From Patescibacteria group bacterium (GTDB lineage Bacteria > Patescibacteriota > Microgenomatia > Daviesbacterales > UBA10151), in contig JAHIUE010000070.1 in assembly GCA_018817205.1 (NCBI GenBank), forward strand, positions 1-12,116: a stretch of 12,116 nucleotides of DNA, in the 5' to 3' direction. Positions 4,696 through 11,271 of the stretch are shown here, piece by piece. Numbering within the stretch: the first letter of the stretch is position 1; every line of letters starts with the position of its first letter. A program made the position numbers and the translations under genes. The notes under the pieces were generated by a model. It had not been told where the DNA came from, did no database searches, and was given only the letters and a program-made list of their open reading frames with translations.

Positions 4696-5289
4696 ATGAA
4701 AACAGAAGCAGACAGCTTAAAAAAGATACAGATATGGAAGCTTAAAAAGCTAGGTTTTTTAAAGGAATATTGGGCCGCCGGATCTCTTAAATGGACGTAT
4801 AGAAGCTCTGGAGAGGAATCGTCCGTGGGTATAAATGTAATGCTATCTGAGAGCGAAAGATATTTAAGGATTTATTATACGCAGACAGATGAGGATGGAA
4901 ATAAGAAAGATTTTGACTACAAGATACCAATAACTAGCACACCTTGCTATTTCGGTGGCTATAGATATTGGTTTACTTGTCCTTGGTATGCGAATAAGAT
5001 TTACTGTGGTAGGAGGGCAGGGGTGCTTTATAAAGCAGGTAATTATTTTGCCTGTAGGCATTGTTATAATCTTAGCTATGCTTCAAAAAACCAAAGTAGA
5101 AATAAATTCTCATTAATACTAGACCCGTTATTTAAAAGGGACGAAATTGCAGAGAAAAAGTACAACCTTAGGGTGAAATTTTGGAAGGGCAAGCCTACTA
5201 AAAGGTATATGAAGTTGGAAGAGAAAGAATGGAGAGTAATGCGAAGAATATACTTATCAGGTCAATTGCTCAATAAGCTAGGAAGCTGA
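4696..5289 (+). CDS. Zinc-ribbon hypothetical protein of mobile-element type
   Basis: This 197-residue protein has an order I recall from a widespread hypothetical family found next to prophages and integrated elements: an N-terminal helix (IQIWKLKKLGFLK), a beta region with 'SLKWTYRSSGEE' and 'YLRIYYTQTDEDG', 'TPCYFGGYRYWFTCP', 'CGRRAGVLY' and 'YFACRHCYNLSYASKNQSR', then a basic tail. Cys95, Cys104, Cys120 and Cys123 are the likely zinc ligands. The basic, charged C-terminus (about 140-197) and the zinc ribbon suggest nucleic acid binding. Its function is unknown in the family as I know it. It lacks a Shine-Dalgarno sequence and stands directly upstream of the recombination module, whose promoter begins 4 bases after its stop. 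Confidence 0.75.
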   Translation: MKTEADSLKKIQIWKLKKLGFLKEYWAAGSLKWTYRSSGEESSVGINVMLSESERYLRIYYTQTDEDGNKKDFDYKIPITSTPCYFGGYRYWFTCPWYANKIYCGRRAGVLYKAGNYFACRHCYNLSYASKNQSRNKFSLILDPLFKRDEIAEKKYNLRVKFWKGKPTKRYMKLEEKEWRVMRRIYLSGQLLNKLGS

Positions 5290-5292
5290 CTA

Positions 5293-5332
5293 TTGACATT
5301 TGTTGTTAGAATGTATATGGTATAGACATACC
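5293..5332 (+). promoter_or_regulatory. Promoter of the recombination module with overlapping palindrome
   Basis: TTGACA (5293-5298), a perfect -35, is followed after 17 bp by TATGGT (5316-5321, 4/6). A perfect inverted repeat GGTAT-AGAC-ATACC (5319-5332) overlaps the -10 and the predicted start near 5328. A MerR-type protein encoded immediately downstream is the obvious candidate to bind it. The boxes are seen; binding is inferred. Confidence 0.5.
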
Positions 5333-5341
5333 GGAAAGAAG

Positions 5342-5737
5342 ATGTATATGTTAACTATATCTCAGGCAGCTAAAATTTTAGGCGTTAATAAAAAGACCTT
5401 AATGAGGTGGGATGAGGCTGGTTGGTTAAGAGCCAAGCGTGATCCCTTGAATAATGCACGTTTATACGATGAGGAAGTAATTTGGAAAGTTGAGAAGTGG
5501 TACGATTTACGCAGGCGTCATAAAGAACATCTTAGTAAGTTGAAACCGATTAGAGAAAATGTTGATAGGTTTTTGCCAAAAACTCCACTAGACTTAACTA
5601 CCCCAACACAATTACACAAACTTGAGGATATGAAAAAAGCATTTGATGATTTAAGGGAATGGGAAAAGAAACAAAAAGAGATTTATGAAGAATATAGTGG
5701 TTTTACAGATCGTATGTACGGGCAACTTAAAAAATGA
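5342..5737 (+). CDS. MerR-type HTH protein, candidate recombination directionality factor
   Basis: This protein is 131 residues from ATG 5342, chosen because GGAAAG (5332-5337) precedes it and because the promoter -10 at 5316-5321 excludes the longer frame from 5300; ATG 5348 is the alternative. Residues 4-48 form a MerR/excisionase-like HTH (LTISQAAKILGVNKKTLMRW, then EAGWLRAKR and the wing NNARLYDEEVI). It closely resembles the N-terminal DNA-binding part of IS607-type TnpA. The rest is helical and charged, with a coiled-coil-like C-terminus (KKAFDDLREWEKKQKEIYEEY). The stop overlaps the recombinase start as ATGA. A DNA-binding partner made in step with a large serine recombinase is likely to steer its direction or repress the pair; this role is inferred. 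Confidence 0.8.
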   Translation: MYMLTISQAAKILGVNKKTLMRWDEAGWLRAKRDPLNNARLYDEEVIWKVEKWYDLRRRHKEHLSKLKPIRENVDRFLPKTPLDLTTPTQLHKLEDMKKAFDDLREWEKKQKEIYEEYSGFTDRMYGQLKK

Positions 5738-7329
5738 GACCAATTGCTATTGCAGCCAGAGTTAGTTCAGACCGCCAGAAAGAAGAGCAAACAATCGATT
5801 CCCAGATTGCAGAGATTGAAACATGGGCAAAAGAAAATGATTGTCTTATTGTTGATCGGTACCTTGACGATGGATGGAGTGGGGATATTTTGGCCAGACC
5901 AGAATTAGATAGATTACGTGATGATGCAGGGAAAGGGATCTGGGAGGCTATAGTTTGGGCAGATAGGGATAGGTTAGCTCGAAAATATGCTTATCAGGAG
6001 ATTGTGCTTGAAGAGCTTCAAGAAAAAAGAGTGGAGGTAATCTTTTTACATCAGGCAAAAGCTGAAACTCCGGAAGATAAAATACTTCAGGGCTTTCAAG
6101 GATTATTTGCCGAGTATGAGAGAGTTAAAATCGTTGAACGTATGCGTAGAGGAAAGCTTTATAAGGCTAGAATGGGAAAGTACATGAATCTACAAGCCCC
6201 TTATGGATACACTTATATACCTAAAACCAAAGAAAGTGATCCTAGCTTAGAGATTAATGAAGAAGAGGCAGCTGTGGTGCGAAAAATATTTCACTGGATA
6301 GCAGATGAAGGATCGACCATTCGTGCTGTGATTAAGAAACTTCATGAGTTAAAGATATATCCTCCTAAAAGAAAAAGAGATATATGGGGCAATGGTCCAC
6401 TTTGCCGATTGCTCCGTAGGGAGTCTTATATTGGTCAAAGCCATTATAACAAAAGCATTTCCGCAGTGCCGGAAAATCCTAAAAATCACGAGAAATATAA
6501 AAGAGTAAAAAAGAGCAGCAGGCGGATGCGTCCAAAAGAAGAGTGGGTTCCTTTAAAAGTGCCGGCGATTATCAGTGAGGAGTTATTTTGTAGAGTTCAA
6601 GAACAGCTGGCCCAAAATTTCAAATTCAGCTCAAGAAATAGAAAAGCACCCTTTTTACTTACAGGTTTGGTTTATTGCATTTGCGGTAGGCGAAGGATTG
6701 GCGAGGGAGTCCGTGAGCATAAGTATTACAGGTGTTGTGATCGGATTAACAGGTTCCCTTTGCCTAGAGAGTGTAAGGCTTCAGGAGTTAATGCGTTCCA
6801 CTTGGACGATATGGTTTGGGGCAGAGTAACAGACCTTTTAGCAAATCCCGACCTAATTAAACAACAGGCAGAGAATTGGAATAAAAAACATGCTGACTCA
6901 AAGAAATATGCCAATCTTGACGTAGAAAAATTAGAAAATACCTTAAAGAAGCTGCAGGATGAAGAAAAAAGATATTTGAAAGTATATGGTTCTGGTTTAA
7001 TAAACCTTGATCAGTTTAAGGTTCAGATCAATAACATAAGAGAGCGAAGAGATAGAGTAGAGTCTGAATTAAGGCAGGCTAGCGAATACACCGCACAACC
7101 CATTTTTGACCTAAGTATGGTAACAAATCTTACTCAAAAGACTGCGGAGGTGGTAAAATCTTTAACATTGGATGAAAGACGGATACTTTTACAGAAAGTT
7201 TTGAAAAATGTTACTGTTGGAGATTCCAATAAAGTTTTAGTAAAAGGGCATATTCCCTTAGAAAGCGAGGCACAAAATGCACGGTTATGGTACACAAATC
7301 GGGATAGTCGGCTTACCAAATGTAGGTAA
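5734..7329 (+). CDS. Large serine recombinase (site-specific integrase)
   Basis: This 531-residue protein carries out cut-and-rejoin recombination through a 5'-phosphoserine intermediate. The catalytic resolvase domain is at about 1-150, with RVSSDRQ (nucleophile Ser11, Arg9) and DRDRLAR (77-83) matching the family's arginine-rich motif. The long helix 'EYERVKIVERMRRG' follows, then the recombinase domain (about 155-300, PYGYTYIPK through ISEELFCRVQEQL), and a zinc ribbon at about 308-352 (Cys315, Cys317, Cys334, Cys335, Cys347). A coiled coil at about 396-448, as in integrases that use a directionality factor, precedes the C-terminal 'VKGHIPLE'. All key residues are present, so it looks functional. 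Its last 53 bases overlap ychF in another frame. Start ATG overlaps the MerR-type stop. Confidence 0.95.
   Translation: MRPIAIAARVSSDRQKEEQTIDSQIAEIETWAKENDCLIVDRYLDDGWSGDILARPELDRLRDDAGKGIWEAIVWADRDRLARKYAYQEIVLEELQEKRVEVIFLHQAKAETPEDKILQGFQGLFAEYERVKIVERMRRGKLYKARMGKYMNLQAPYGYTYIPKTKESDPSLEINEEEAAVVRKIFHWIADEGSTIRAVIKKLHELKIYPPKRKRDIWGNGPLCRLLRRESYIGQSHYNKSISAVPENPKNHEKYKRVKKSSRRMRPKEEWVPLKVPAIISEELFCRVQEQLAQNFKFSSRNRKAPFLLTGLVYCICGRRRIGEGVREHKYYRCCDRINRFPLPRECKASGVNAFHLDDMVWGRVTDLLANPDLIKQQAENWNKKHADSKKYANLDVEKLENTLKKLQDEEKRYLKVYGSGLINLDQFKVQINNIRERRDRVESELRQASEYTAQPIFDLSMVTNLTQKTAEVVKSLTLDERRILLQKVLKNVTVGDSNKVLVKGHIPLESEAQNARLWYTNRDSRLTKCR
7217..7229. repeat. Short inverted repeat near the recombinase 3' end
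   Basis: TTGGA-GAT-TCCAA is a perfect 5-bp inverted repeat with a 3-base centre, 48 bases before the ychF start. It lies inside the recombinase coding frame. It could be part of the attachment region or simply chance. Confidence 0.2.
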
Positions 7330-7330
7330 G
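7267..7330. other. Proposed right attachment junction at the 5' end of ychF
   Basis: Here the recombinase frame (to 7329) overlaps the ychF frame (from 7277). The ychF product begins MHGYGTQIGIVGLPNVGKS; the part from GIVG on is the conserved family start, while the first residues are unusual and come from DNA that also codes for the recombinase tail. Large serine recombinases normally sit next to their attachment site. I place the crossover between 7277 and about 7330. No matching left site was found in the window, so the core cannot be defined. Confidence 0.4.
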
Positions 7331-8323
7331 AGTACACTTTTTAATGCACTTTTGAAAAAAAAGGTGGCTTTATCTGCCAATTATCCTTTTGCCACAGTTG
7401 AACCAAATATAGGGGTGGTGGCAGTACCGGATGCCCGTTTGGAAAAACTGGCAGAGCTTGTAAAAAATGAAGAGAAAATGCAAAATTTGCCGCCAATTAT
7501 ACCGGCGGCAGTGGAATTTGTGGACATCGCTGGTTTGGTAAAAGGAGCATCAACAGGTGCAGGTTTGGGTAACCAGTTTTTATCCCATATCAGGGAAGTT
7601 GATGCAATTATTCATGTGGTCAGGGATTTTGAAGATGAAAATGTTATCCGTGAAGGGAGTCAAAATCCTGATAGTGACAAATCAACAATAGAAACAGAAT
7701 TGGGTCTTGCCGATTTACAGACTTTGGAAAAACTAATATCAGCTGAAAAAGATCCTGAAAAACTTAAAGTTTTGCAACAAATTCAAGAGGATTTAAATGA
7801 GGGGAAAAGTATCAGCGGATATGATATTAATTTACCGCTTTTGTCAATTAAACCTGTGCTTTATGTATATAATGTCTCGGAAGATAAATATGGTCCACAA
7901 CTTCACGATCGTGATATTAATGGGAATGAGTTGATAATATCAGCAAAGCTGGAAGAGGAGCTGGCTGATTATTCTGAAGAGGATAGAAAGGCATATCTTC
8001 AGGAGTTGGGGATTGAAGAAACAGGGTTGGAGAGATTAATCAAAAAAGCATATTCCCTGCTTGGTTTAATTTCATTTCTTACAGCCGGAGTAAAAGAAGT
8101 TAGGGCTTGGACTGTAAAAAGAGGAACAAAAGCTCCCCAGGCTGCAGGAGTAATTCATACTGATTTTGAGAAAAAATTCATCAGGGCCCAGGTAATAAGT
8201 TATGATGAGTTATTGGTTCGCGGTTCATTGTTAAATGCAAAACAAGCCGGAAAAGTAAGAACAGAGGGAAAAGATTATGTTATCCGGGACGGGGATGTAA
8301 TAGAGTTTTTGATAGGAAGTTAG
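7277..8323 (+). CDS. ychF: Ribosome-binding GTPase/ATPase YchF (OLA1 family)
   Basis: This 348-residue product is close to the usual length of about 363. YchF is a conserved P-loop NTPase that binds ribosomes, prefers ATP over GTP and takes part in translation and stress responses. The G1 loop GLPNVGKS (12-19), DIAGLVKGAS (83-92), NVSE (199-202, the altered G4) and the C-terminal TGS domain from about 266 (FLTAGVKEVRAWTV through DGDVIEF) are all present. ATG 7277 is the only possible start: an in-frame stop lies at 7259-7261. It has GAGG 6 bases upstream. Its start lies inside the recombinase gene, so translation is probably coupled to it. The first seven residues are not typical of the family and likely derive from the integrated element. 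Confidence 0.97.
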   Translation: MHGYGTQIGIVGLPNVGKSTLFNALLKKKVALSANYPFATVEPNIGVVAVPDARLEKLAELVKNEEKMQNLPPIIPAAVEFVDIAGLVKGASTGAGLGNQFLSHIREVDAIIHVVRDFEDENVIREGSQNPDSDKSTIETELGLADLQTLEKLISAEKDPEKLKVLQQIQEDLNEGKSISGYDINLPLLSIKPVLYVYNVSEDKYGPQLHDRDINGNELIISAKLEEELADYSEEDRKAYLQELGIEETGLERLIKKAYSLLGLISFLTAGVKEVRAWTVKRGTKAPQAAGVIHTDFEKKFIRAQVISYDELLVRGSLLNAKQAGKVRTEGKDYVIRDGDVIEFLIGS

Positions 8324-8325
8324 GG

Positions 8326-8354
8326 TTGATTTCTACTATGGGTTAAAGTATAAT
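8326..8354 (+). promoter_or_regulatory. Promoter of the acyltransferase gene
   Basis: TTGATT (8326-8331) is separated by exactly 17 bp from a perfect TATAAT (8349-8354). ATG 8364 follows after only 9 bases, so the predicted message begins within about 3 bases of the start codon. The -35 begins 2 bases after the ychF stop codon. Confidence 0.6.
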
Positions 8355-8363
8355 ACTTCAAAT

Positions 8364-9473
8364 ATGGCAAGCATTGAGATTAAACAACAACCACTTGATG
8401 TTAAAGTAGGAGATTTTGCAGTAGCCTTTAAAGTCCCTCTTCCTGTGATTATTCCTATTGAATCTGTGAAAGATACAGAATCGGAAGAAATTACTGATCC
8501 ATTTGCAACGCTTTCGAATTTAGTCACAAAAGCTGCAATTATGTCAGATATGCTGGAAAAAGGTCAGGTTGAACAATTACCTTTTGCTATAGCTAGCTGG
8601 TTTATTAGGAAATGGTGGGTTGCCAGCCAGATGTCGGATGGTCACATAGAGGGTCTAGATTTTTTACAAAGAGCCATCAGAGAATCTAGAGTTCAGAGAA
8701 AGAGGGTAATTTTCACTCCTGCTCATCTGGCAGATTTTGATCATGCAGTTGCATTCTATGTATTAGAGAAAAATAAGCAGGGTTTAGGGATCGAAAAAGA
8801 TTCTGTTTGGATGGCTGGGACAAATATGCAAAAGCGTCCGGCAATCAGCAGATTTACGAGAGCAGCTCATCTTATTTACAATGTGACACCTAGAGATATG
8901 AGACATCTACAAACCTTAAAAGAAAAAGTAGAAGAATATGGTTTCACTGAGGGAGAAAAAGATTTGCTTGGTGCAATTCAAGTAATTTTTAATGCGACGA
9001 GAGATGAATCAAAACAAAGAGTTATGGAAACATGTGGTAAAAAGAAAAAGGCTTTAGTAGCTTATCCAGAAGCTGGCAGAGCTTATGATGGCTTTCTTAA
9101 GGATGCTCCTCCGGAATTCTCTTGGTTTTATCCTCGTGATGGTAGCGCTATAGTTGTACCTTATCGTGTATATGGAGCAAGAGAATTAAATCCACCAGGT
9201 ATTGATCCTCCAATTGCAAGGATAGAAATGCTTCCATTTTGGCCTAAACAAAAAGTATATATGAAAGCAGGTCAGCATTATCCTTCTTCTGAGATTTGGC
9301 GGGTATGGAAAGCGCGAAGAGTAGAAGGAGAAGAGAAAGCAAGTCCTATGGATTGGGTGATGGCTAATCTTGCGAATGTAGATCCTAGGTTTGTCAGGTC
9401 TAATGATTGTATTCGTTATGGAAGGCTTTTGGAAAGGTTTGCGCCGGACAGAGTGAATAACCTATTGAATTAA
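8364..9473 (+). CDS. PlsC-like acyltransferase family protein
   Basis: This 369-residue protein carries the marks of the glycerolipid acyltransferase (PlsC/GPAT) superfamily: an HX4D motif, His121-Leu-Ala-Asp-Phe-Asp126, after a strand (RKRVIFTPA); YPEAGRAYDG (234-243) in the place of the FPEGTRS motif; and VVPYRVYG (264-271) as the following strand motif. The family moves acyl chains from acyl-ACP, acyl-CoA or acyl phosphate to glycerol phosphates or other acceptors at the membrane. The central insertion (about 135-230) and absence of a clear transmembrane helix set it apart from standard PlsC. CPR bacteria often lack full lipid synthesis, so the acceptor is uncertain. The gene has its own near-leaderless promoter. 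Confidence 0.75.
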   Translation: MASIEIKQQPLDVKVGDFAVAFKVPLPVIIPIESVKDTESEEITDPFATLSNLVTKAAIMSDMLEKGQVEQLPFAIASWFIRKWWVASQMSDGHIEGLDFLQRAIRESRVQRKRVIFTPAHLADFDHAVAFYVLEKNKQGLGIEKDSVWMAGTNMQKRPAISRFTRAAHLIYNVTPRDMRHLQTLKEKVEEYGFTEGEKDLLGAIQVIFNATRDESKQRVMETCGKKKKALVAYPEAGRAYDGFLKDAPPEFSWFYPRDGSAIVVPYRVYGARELNPPGIDPPIARIEMLPFWPKQKVYMKAGQHYPSSEIWRVWKARRVEGEEKASPMDWVMANLANVDPRFVRSNDCIRYGRLLERFAPDRVNNLLN

Positions 9474-9493
9474 AGTTAGTCTATTAGTACAAT
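9465..9493 (+). promoter_or_regulatory. Promoter of the rpsF-ssb genes
   Basis: TTGAAT (9465-9470) lies inside the last codons of the acyltransferase gene and is followed after 17 bp by TACAAT (9488-9493). ATG 9501 follows 7 bases later, implying a leaderless or nearly leaderless rpsF message. There is no Shine-Dalgarno sequence before rpsF. Confidence 0.55.
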
Positions 9494-9500
9494 ACCAAGA

Positions 9501-9767
9501 ATGAATTTATATTATTTAACTTTAGTTTTGAAACCGGAGATGGATGAAAAAGTACGCAAAGGGCTTCTTGATGATATGAAGAAAAATATTACTATCAAGA
9601 AAGAAGACCTTTGGGGGGAGCGTGCTTTGGCTTATCCTATCAAAAGGCAAACTAAGGGTTTTTATGCCCATTTTGAAATTGAGGCAGACCCGAAAGATAT
9701 TAAAGGTCTTGACAAAAGTCTAAAATTGGAAGAAGATGTGTTAAGATTTTTGTTGATTAGAAGGTAG
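9501..9767 (+). CDS. rpsF: Small ribosomal subunit protein bS6
   Basis: This 88-residue protein fits bS6 throughout: 'YYLTLVLKPEMDEK' as the first strand, 'KKEDLWGERALAYPIKRQTKGFYAHFEIEADPKDIKGLDKSLKLEEDVLRFLLIRR' with the characteristic 'G.R.LAYPI' and 'L...VLRFL..R'. It is shorter than the usual 95-135, lacking any C-terminal extension, as expected for a compact genome. S6 binds S18 on the platform of the 30S subunit. The gene is in the classic rpsF-ssb-rpsR order, which supports the call. Confidence 0.95.
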   Translation: MNLYYLTLVLKPEMDEKVRKGLLDDMKKNITIKKEDLWGERALAYPIKRQTKGFYAHFEIEADPKDIKGLDKSLKLEEDVLRFLLIRR

Positions 9768-9774
9768 AAGATAG

Positions 9775-10281
9775 ATGGCATCAAGATCCTGGAATAGAGT
9801 AGAACTAATAGGTAATTTAACGCGCGACCCCGAACTTCGATATACCCCCAATGGTGCTGCTGTTTGTACTTTTGGCATGGCTACAAACCGCACTTATGTA
9901 ACAGAAGGCGAAAGAAGAGAAGAGGTAGATTTTCATAGAATCGTTGCCTGGAATAAGCTGGCCGAACTTTGCAACCAGCTTTTAAAAAAAGGTAATAAGG
10001 TATTCATTTCAGGAAGACTACAGACCAGATCCTGGGAGAGTCAAGATGGTGGAAAGAGAACAGTGACCGAGATCGTGGTGGAAGACATGATACTTCTTAC
10101 TCCAAGGATTAATGGAGATACGACAGTTGTACCGGAAGATATAAATGTAGAATCAATGAAGGTAGAGGAAGAACCTAAAAAGGAGGAGGAACCTAAAAAA
10201 GTGAAAAAAGCAGAGGCGCCGAAAGACGAAAAAGACGAAACTCCTCCCCAAGAAGAAATCAAAGACGACCTTCCTTTTTAA
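9775..10281 (+). CDS. ssb: Single-stranded DNA-binding protein
   Basis: This 168-residue protein is the replication and repair SSB. The OB fold spans about 4-112 (NRVELIGNLTRDPELRYTPN, then VCTFGMATNR, VDFHRIVAWNKLAELC, KVFISGRLQTRSWE and VEDMILL). A linker follows, rich in Lys, Glu and Pro with a repeated EEPKK, and it ends in DDLPF, the acidic tip that recruits partner proteins. The start is 7 bases after the rpsF stop, between the two S6/S18 genes as in most bacteria. It lacks the Gly/Gln-rich linker of proteobacterial SSB; the charged linker is the local variant. Confidence 0.97.
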   Translation: MASRSWNRVELIGNLTRDPELRYTPNGAAVCTFGMATNRTYVTEGERREEVDFHRIVAWNKLAELCNQLLKKGNKVFISGRLQTRSWESQDGGKRTVTEIVVEDMILLTPRINGDTTVVPEDINVESMKVEEEPKKEEEPKKVKKAEAPKDEKDETPPQEEIKDDLPF

Positions 10282-10293
10282 TCCTATTTAATA

Positions 10294-10299
10294 TATAAT
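10294..10299 (+). promoter_or_regulatory. -10 box ahead of rpsR
   Basis: A perfect TATAAT lies exactly 9 bases before ATG 10309, the same distance as for the acyltransferase gene. No convincing -35 is seen at 16-18 bp. It may be an internal promoter of the rpsF-ssb-rpsR run. Confidence 0.35.
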
Positions 10300-10308
10300 T
10301 CCTAAATT

Positions 10309-10626
10309 ATGGCAGAGAAGAAAATTACCAGGAAAGTTATCTCTAAAGTTTCCCCCAAGAAGGAGGAAGAAGAGAAGCACCAACCAGAGGTTGGTCAACC
10401 TTTGGTTGAAAAAGAGACTCGGACAAAAAAAGTTTGCCATTTCTGTAAAAGCAAAGAAAAACCTTCTTATACGGATACCAATCTTTTACGCCGTTTCACC
10501 ACAGATAGGGCAAAAATAGTACCGCGCGCCAAAAGCGGTTTATGCAGCAAACATCAAAGAGGAGTTACCAGAGAGATCAAATATGCCAGGCACCTTGCCT
10601 TACTTCCATTTACTCCAAAGGTTTGA
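10309..10626 (+). CDS. rpsR: Small ribosomal subunit protein bS18
   Basis: The product is 105 residues, longer than the usual about 75. The core, from about residue 40, has [20 protein letters not shown], then '[32 protein letters not shown]', the standard S18 pattern with a Cys-X2-Cys that hints at a zinc site together with Cys-Ser-Lys-His. The first about 38 residues are a Lys/Glu-rich extension, found in some CPR versions. S18 pairs with S6, encoded two genes upstream. The ATG 27 bases after ssb follows a -10 box. Confidence 0.95.
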   Translation: MAEKKITRKVISKVSPKKEEEEKHQPEVGQPLVEKETRTKKVCHFCKSKEKPSYTDTNLLRRFTTDRAKIVPRAKSGLCSKHQRGVTREIKYARHLALLPFTPKV

Positions 10627-10647
10627 GATAAATGCTAAACTAGATAT

Positions 10648-11271
10648 ATGGTTAAACTGTCCGGCTTTTTTGATAGTTTTGATAACCTGGATCAAATATC
10701 GTCAGAAGCTATTGCCGCTTGGCTTAAACCCGCACCGCAACTATCGAAACTCGAAAACTATTTAGCTAACAGAATTTTATATCCTAAGGCACAGCCTCTG
10801 ACAGAAACTGATATGCAGATAGATTTAGCGATACTGCGAGAAGTTTTGAAAATGGGTAATCCTTTCCTGAATATCACTCTCAGAAAAATTTTAATACCTG
10901 CAAAATTTCTTGAGTATGCCCCGGACCTTAAAAGTTTAACATGGGCTTTTATAGATGCACTGGTTCAAAAACGGAATAGACAAGATTTCTACCAAGATAT
11001 TTGGACAATAGTTTTAACAGCTGACTCTGATGAAATAGTAGGATCAGTAATATTGTCCCAATTTGATAGCAGCAGCGGAGAAATGGAACTTTCCGTCCTG
11101 GATAAAAAATATAAAATCCTACCGGGTAGTTTGACAGTTATACCTTGCCCGAAAGAGCGATGCAAGATAGCATACTCTTTACGAAAGGGTAAATTATTGG
11201 GTAAACAAAGCAGTACGCTTGAAATCTATGGAGGCAAGTTGGGTTTGATGATAGATGGGAGGCATCCATGA
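10648..11271 (+). CDS. Conserved hypothetical protein, 'GGKLGLMIDGR' C-terminus
   Basis: This 207-residue protein has a mainly helical N-terminal part (about 1-125) and a beta-rich C-terminal part (about 130-205) ending in 'LEIYGGKLGLMIDGRHP'. That ending resembles, from memory, the 'GG..GLIIDARGRP' terminus of large proteins in Chloroflexota encoded next to homologues of the following gene. If so, this is a short CPR version of that partner. ATG 10648 is 21 bases after rpsR with no Shine-Dalgarno sequence; a TAAACT 6 bases before may serve as a -10. Its stop overlaps the next start as ATGA, so the two are translated together. Function is unknown. Confidence 0.75.
   Translation: MVKLSGFFDSFDNLDQISSEAIAAWLKPAPQLSKLENYLANRILYPKAQPLTETDMQIDLAILREVLKMGNPFLNITLRKILIPAKFLEYAPDLKSLTWAFIDALVQKRNRQDFYQDIWTIVLTADSDEIVGSVILSQFDSSSGEMELSVLDKKYKILPGSLTVIPCPKERCKIAYSLRKGKLLGKQSSTLEIYGGKLGLMIDGRHP

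Larger units (their letters stand above)
1..7300. mobile_element. Integrated element, left end not in the window
   Basis: From base 1 to the ychF 5' end all genes are accessory in type: a repressor, unknown membrane proteins, a winged-helix protein with repeat arrays, DUF5659-like, SpoVG-like and zinc-ribbon proteins, then a directionality-factor-like protein and a large serine recombinase at the right edge. To the right only housekeeping genes follow. The right limit is set by the ychF overlap. The left limit is unknown, and I cannot exclude that the first genes belong to a different insertion. No conjugation, capsid or terminase genes are visible. Confidence 0.6.

Noticed and set aside
5300..5341. 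Extended N-terminus of the MerR-type protein from TTG 5300
   Set aside because: Lies in the spacer and -10 of a good promoter and adds residues before the HTH that do not fit the family.
6575..6829. Alternative-frame open reading frame within the recombinase
   Set aside because: Overlaps the zinc-ribbon-coding part of a clear recombinase; no start signal.
10041..10262. Antisense open frame opposite the ssb tail
   Set aside because: Ser/Phe-rich product caused by the repetitive Lys/Glu codons of the SSB linker.
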